DNA from: an uncultured Planctomycetota bacterium
GTDB lineage: Bacteria > Planctomycetota > UBA1135 > UBA2386
NCBI GenBank assembly: GCA_903925435.1
Contig: CAIYFF010000324.1
Location: 1-6,405, forward strand
DNA length: 6,405 bases
Direction of reading: 5' to 3'
Program-made: the position numbers and the translations under genes
Part shown: one piece after another, positions 6,374 through 6,405 of the stretch
How positions within the stretch are numbered: the stretch's first letter is position 1
Layout: each line of letters begins with the position of its first letter
Notes under the pieces: generated by a model
Told to the model about the DNA's origin: nothing
The model's input: the letters and a program-made list of their open reading frames with translations, nothing else
Database searches by the model: none

Positions 6374-6405
6374 GTCGGTTGTCAGCAATGGTTGTTCCAA
6401 GCAGG

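Noticed and set aside
6374..6405. Promoter or Shine-Dalgarno for the HEAT gene
   Set aside because: Only 32 bases are available upstream of the ATG. There is no GGAG-like site, and no convincing -10/-35 pair can be read.

Overview
The window is GC-rich and densely coding. It holds four protein genes and no RNA gene, CRISPR array, mobile element or phage signature that I can see. The exported HEAT-repeat protein on the minus strand points to a planctomycete (Planctomycetota). It has a signal peptide followed at once by an HGGQYRGP...VPP motif and a low-complexity Ser/Gly/Ala/Pro linker. It then has a W-E-F-W-W-E-F block and ends in NYRA...LTDGA.GILDIL. I recall this architecture from planctomycete HEAT proteins, but that is memory and not a search result. 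The weak or missing Shine-Dalgarno sequences at two of the three visible starts fit the same idea.

Layout: (1) 3-851 (+) is the 3' part of a TPR-repeat protein that probably begins before the window. (2) A 71-base gap carries an 11-bp tandem duplication and a GGAG ribosome binding site. (3) 923-2326 (+) is a secreted, lysine-rich alpha/beta-hydrolase-like protein whose nucleophile elbow is degenerate, so it may be a pseudoenzyme. (4) After only 4 bases, 2331-4367 (+) is a polytopic membrane protein with a spermidine-synthase-like domain, TPR-like helices and a second C-terminal membrane segment. (5) 4307-6373 (-) is the exported HEAT-repeat protein. It converges on the previous gene and overlaps its 3' end by 61 bp.

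The three plus-strand genes look like one transcription unit, and the last two are almost certainly translationally coupled. Every product carries a protein-interaction scaffold (TPR or HEAT), a membrane anchor or an export signal, so the set appears to work in or outside the cell envelope. The two enzyme-fold proteins both lack canonical catalytic residues. That makes the hydrolase-like/spermidine-synthase-like pair the most interesting uncharacterised unit here. Its substrate and role cannot be read from the sequence.
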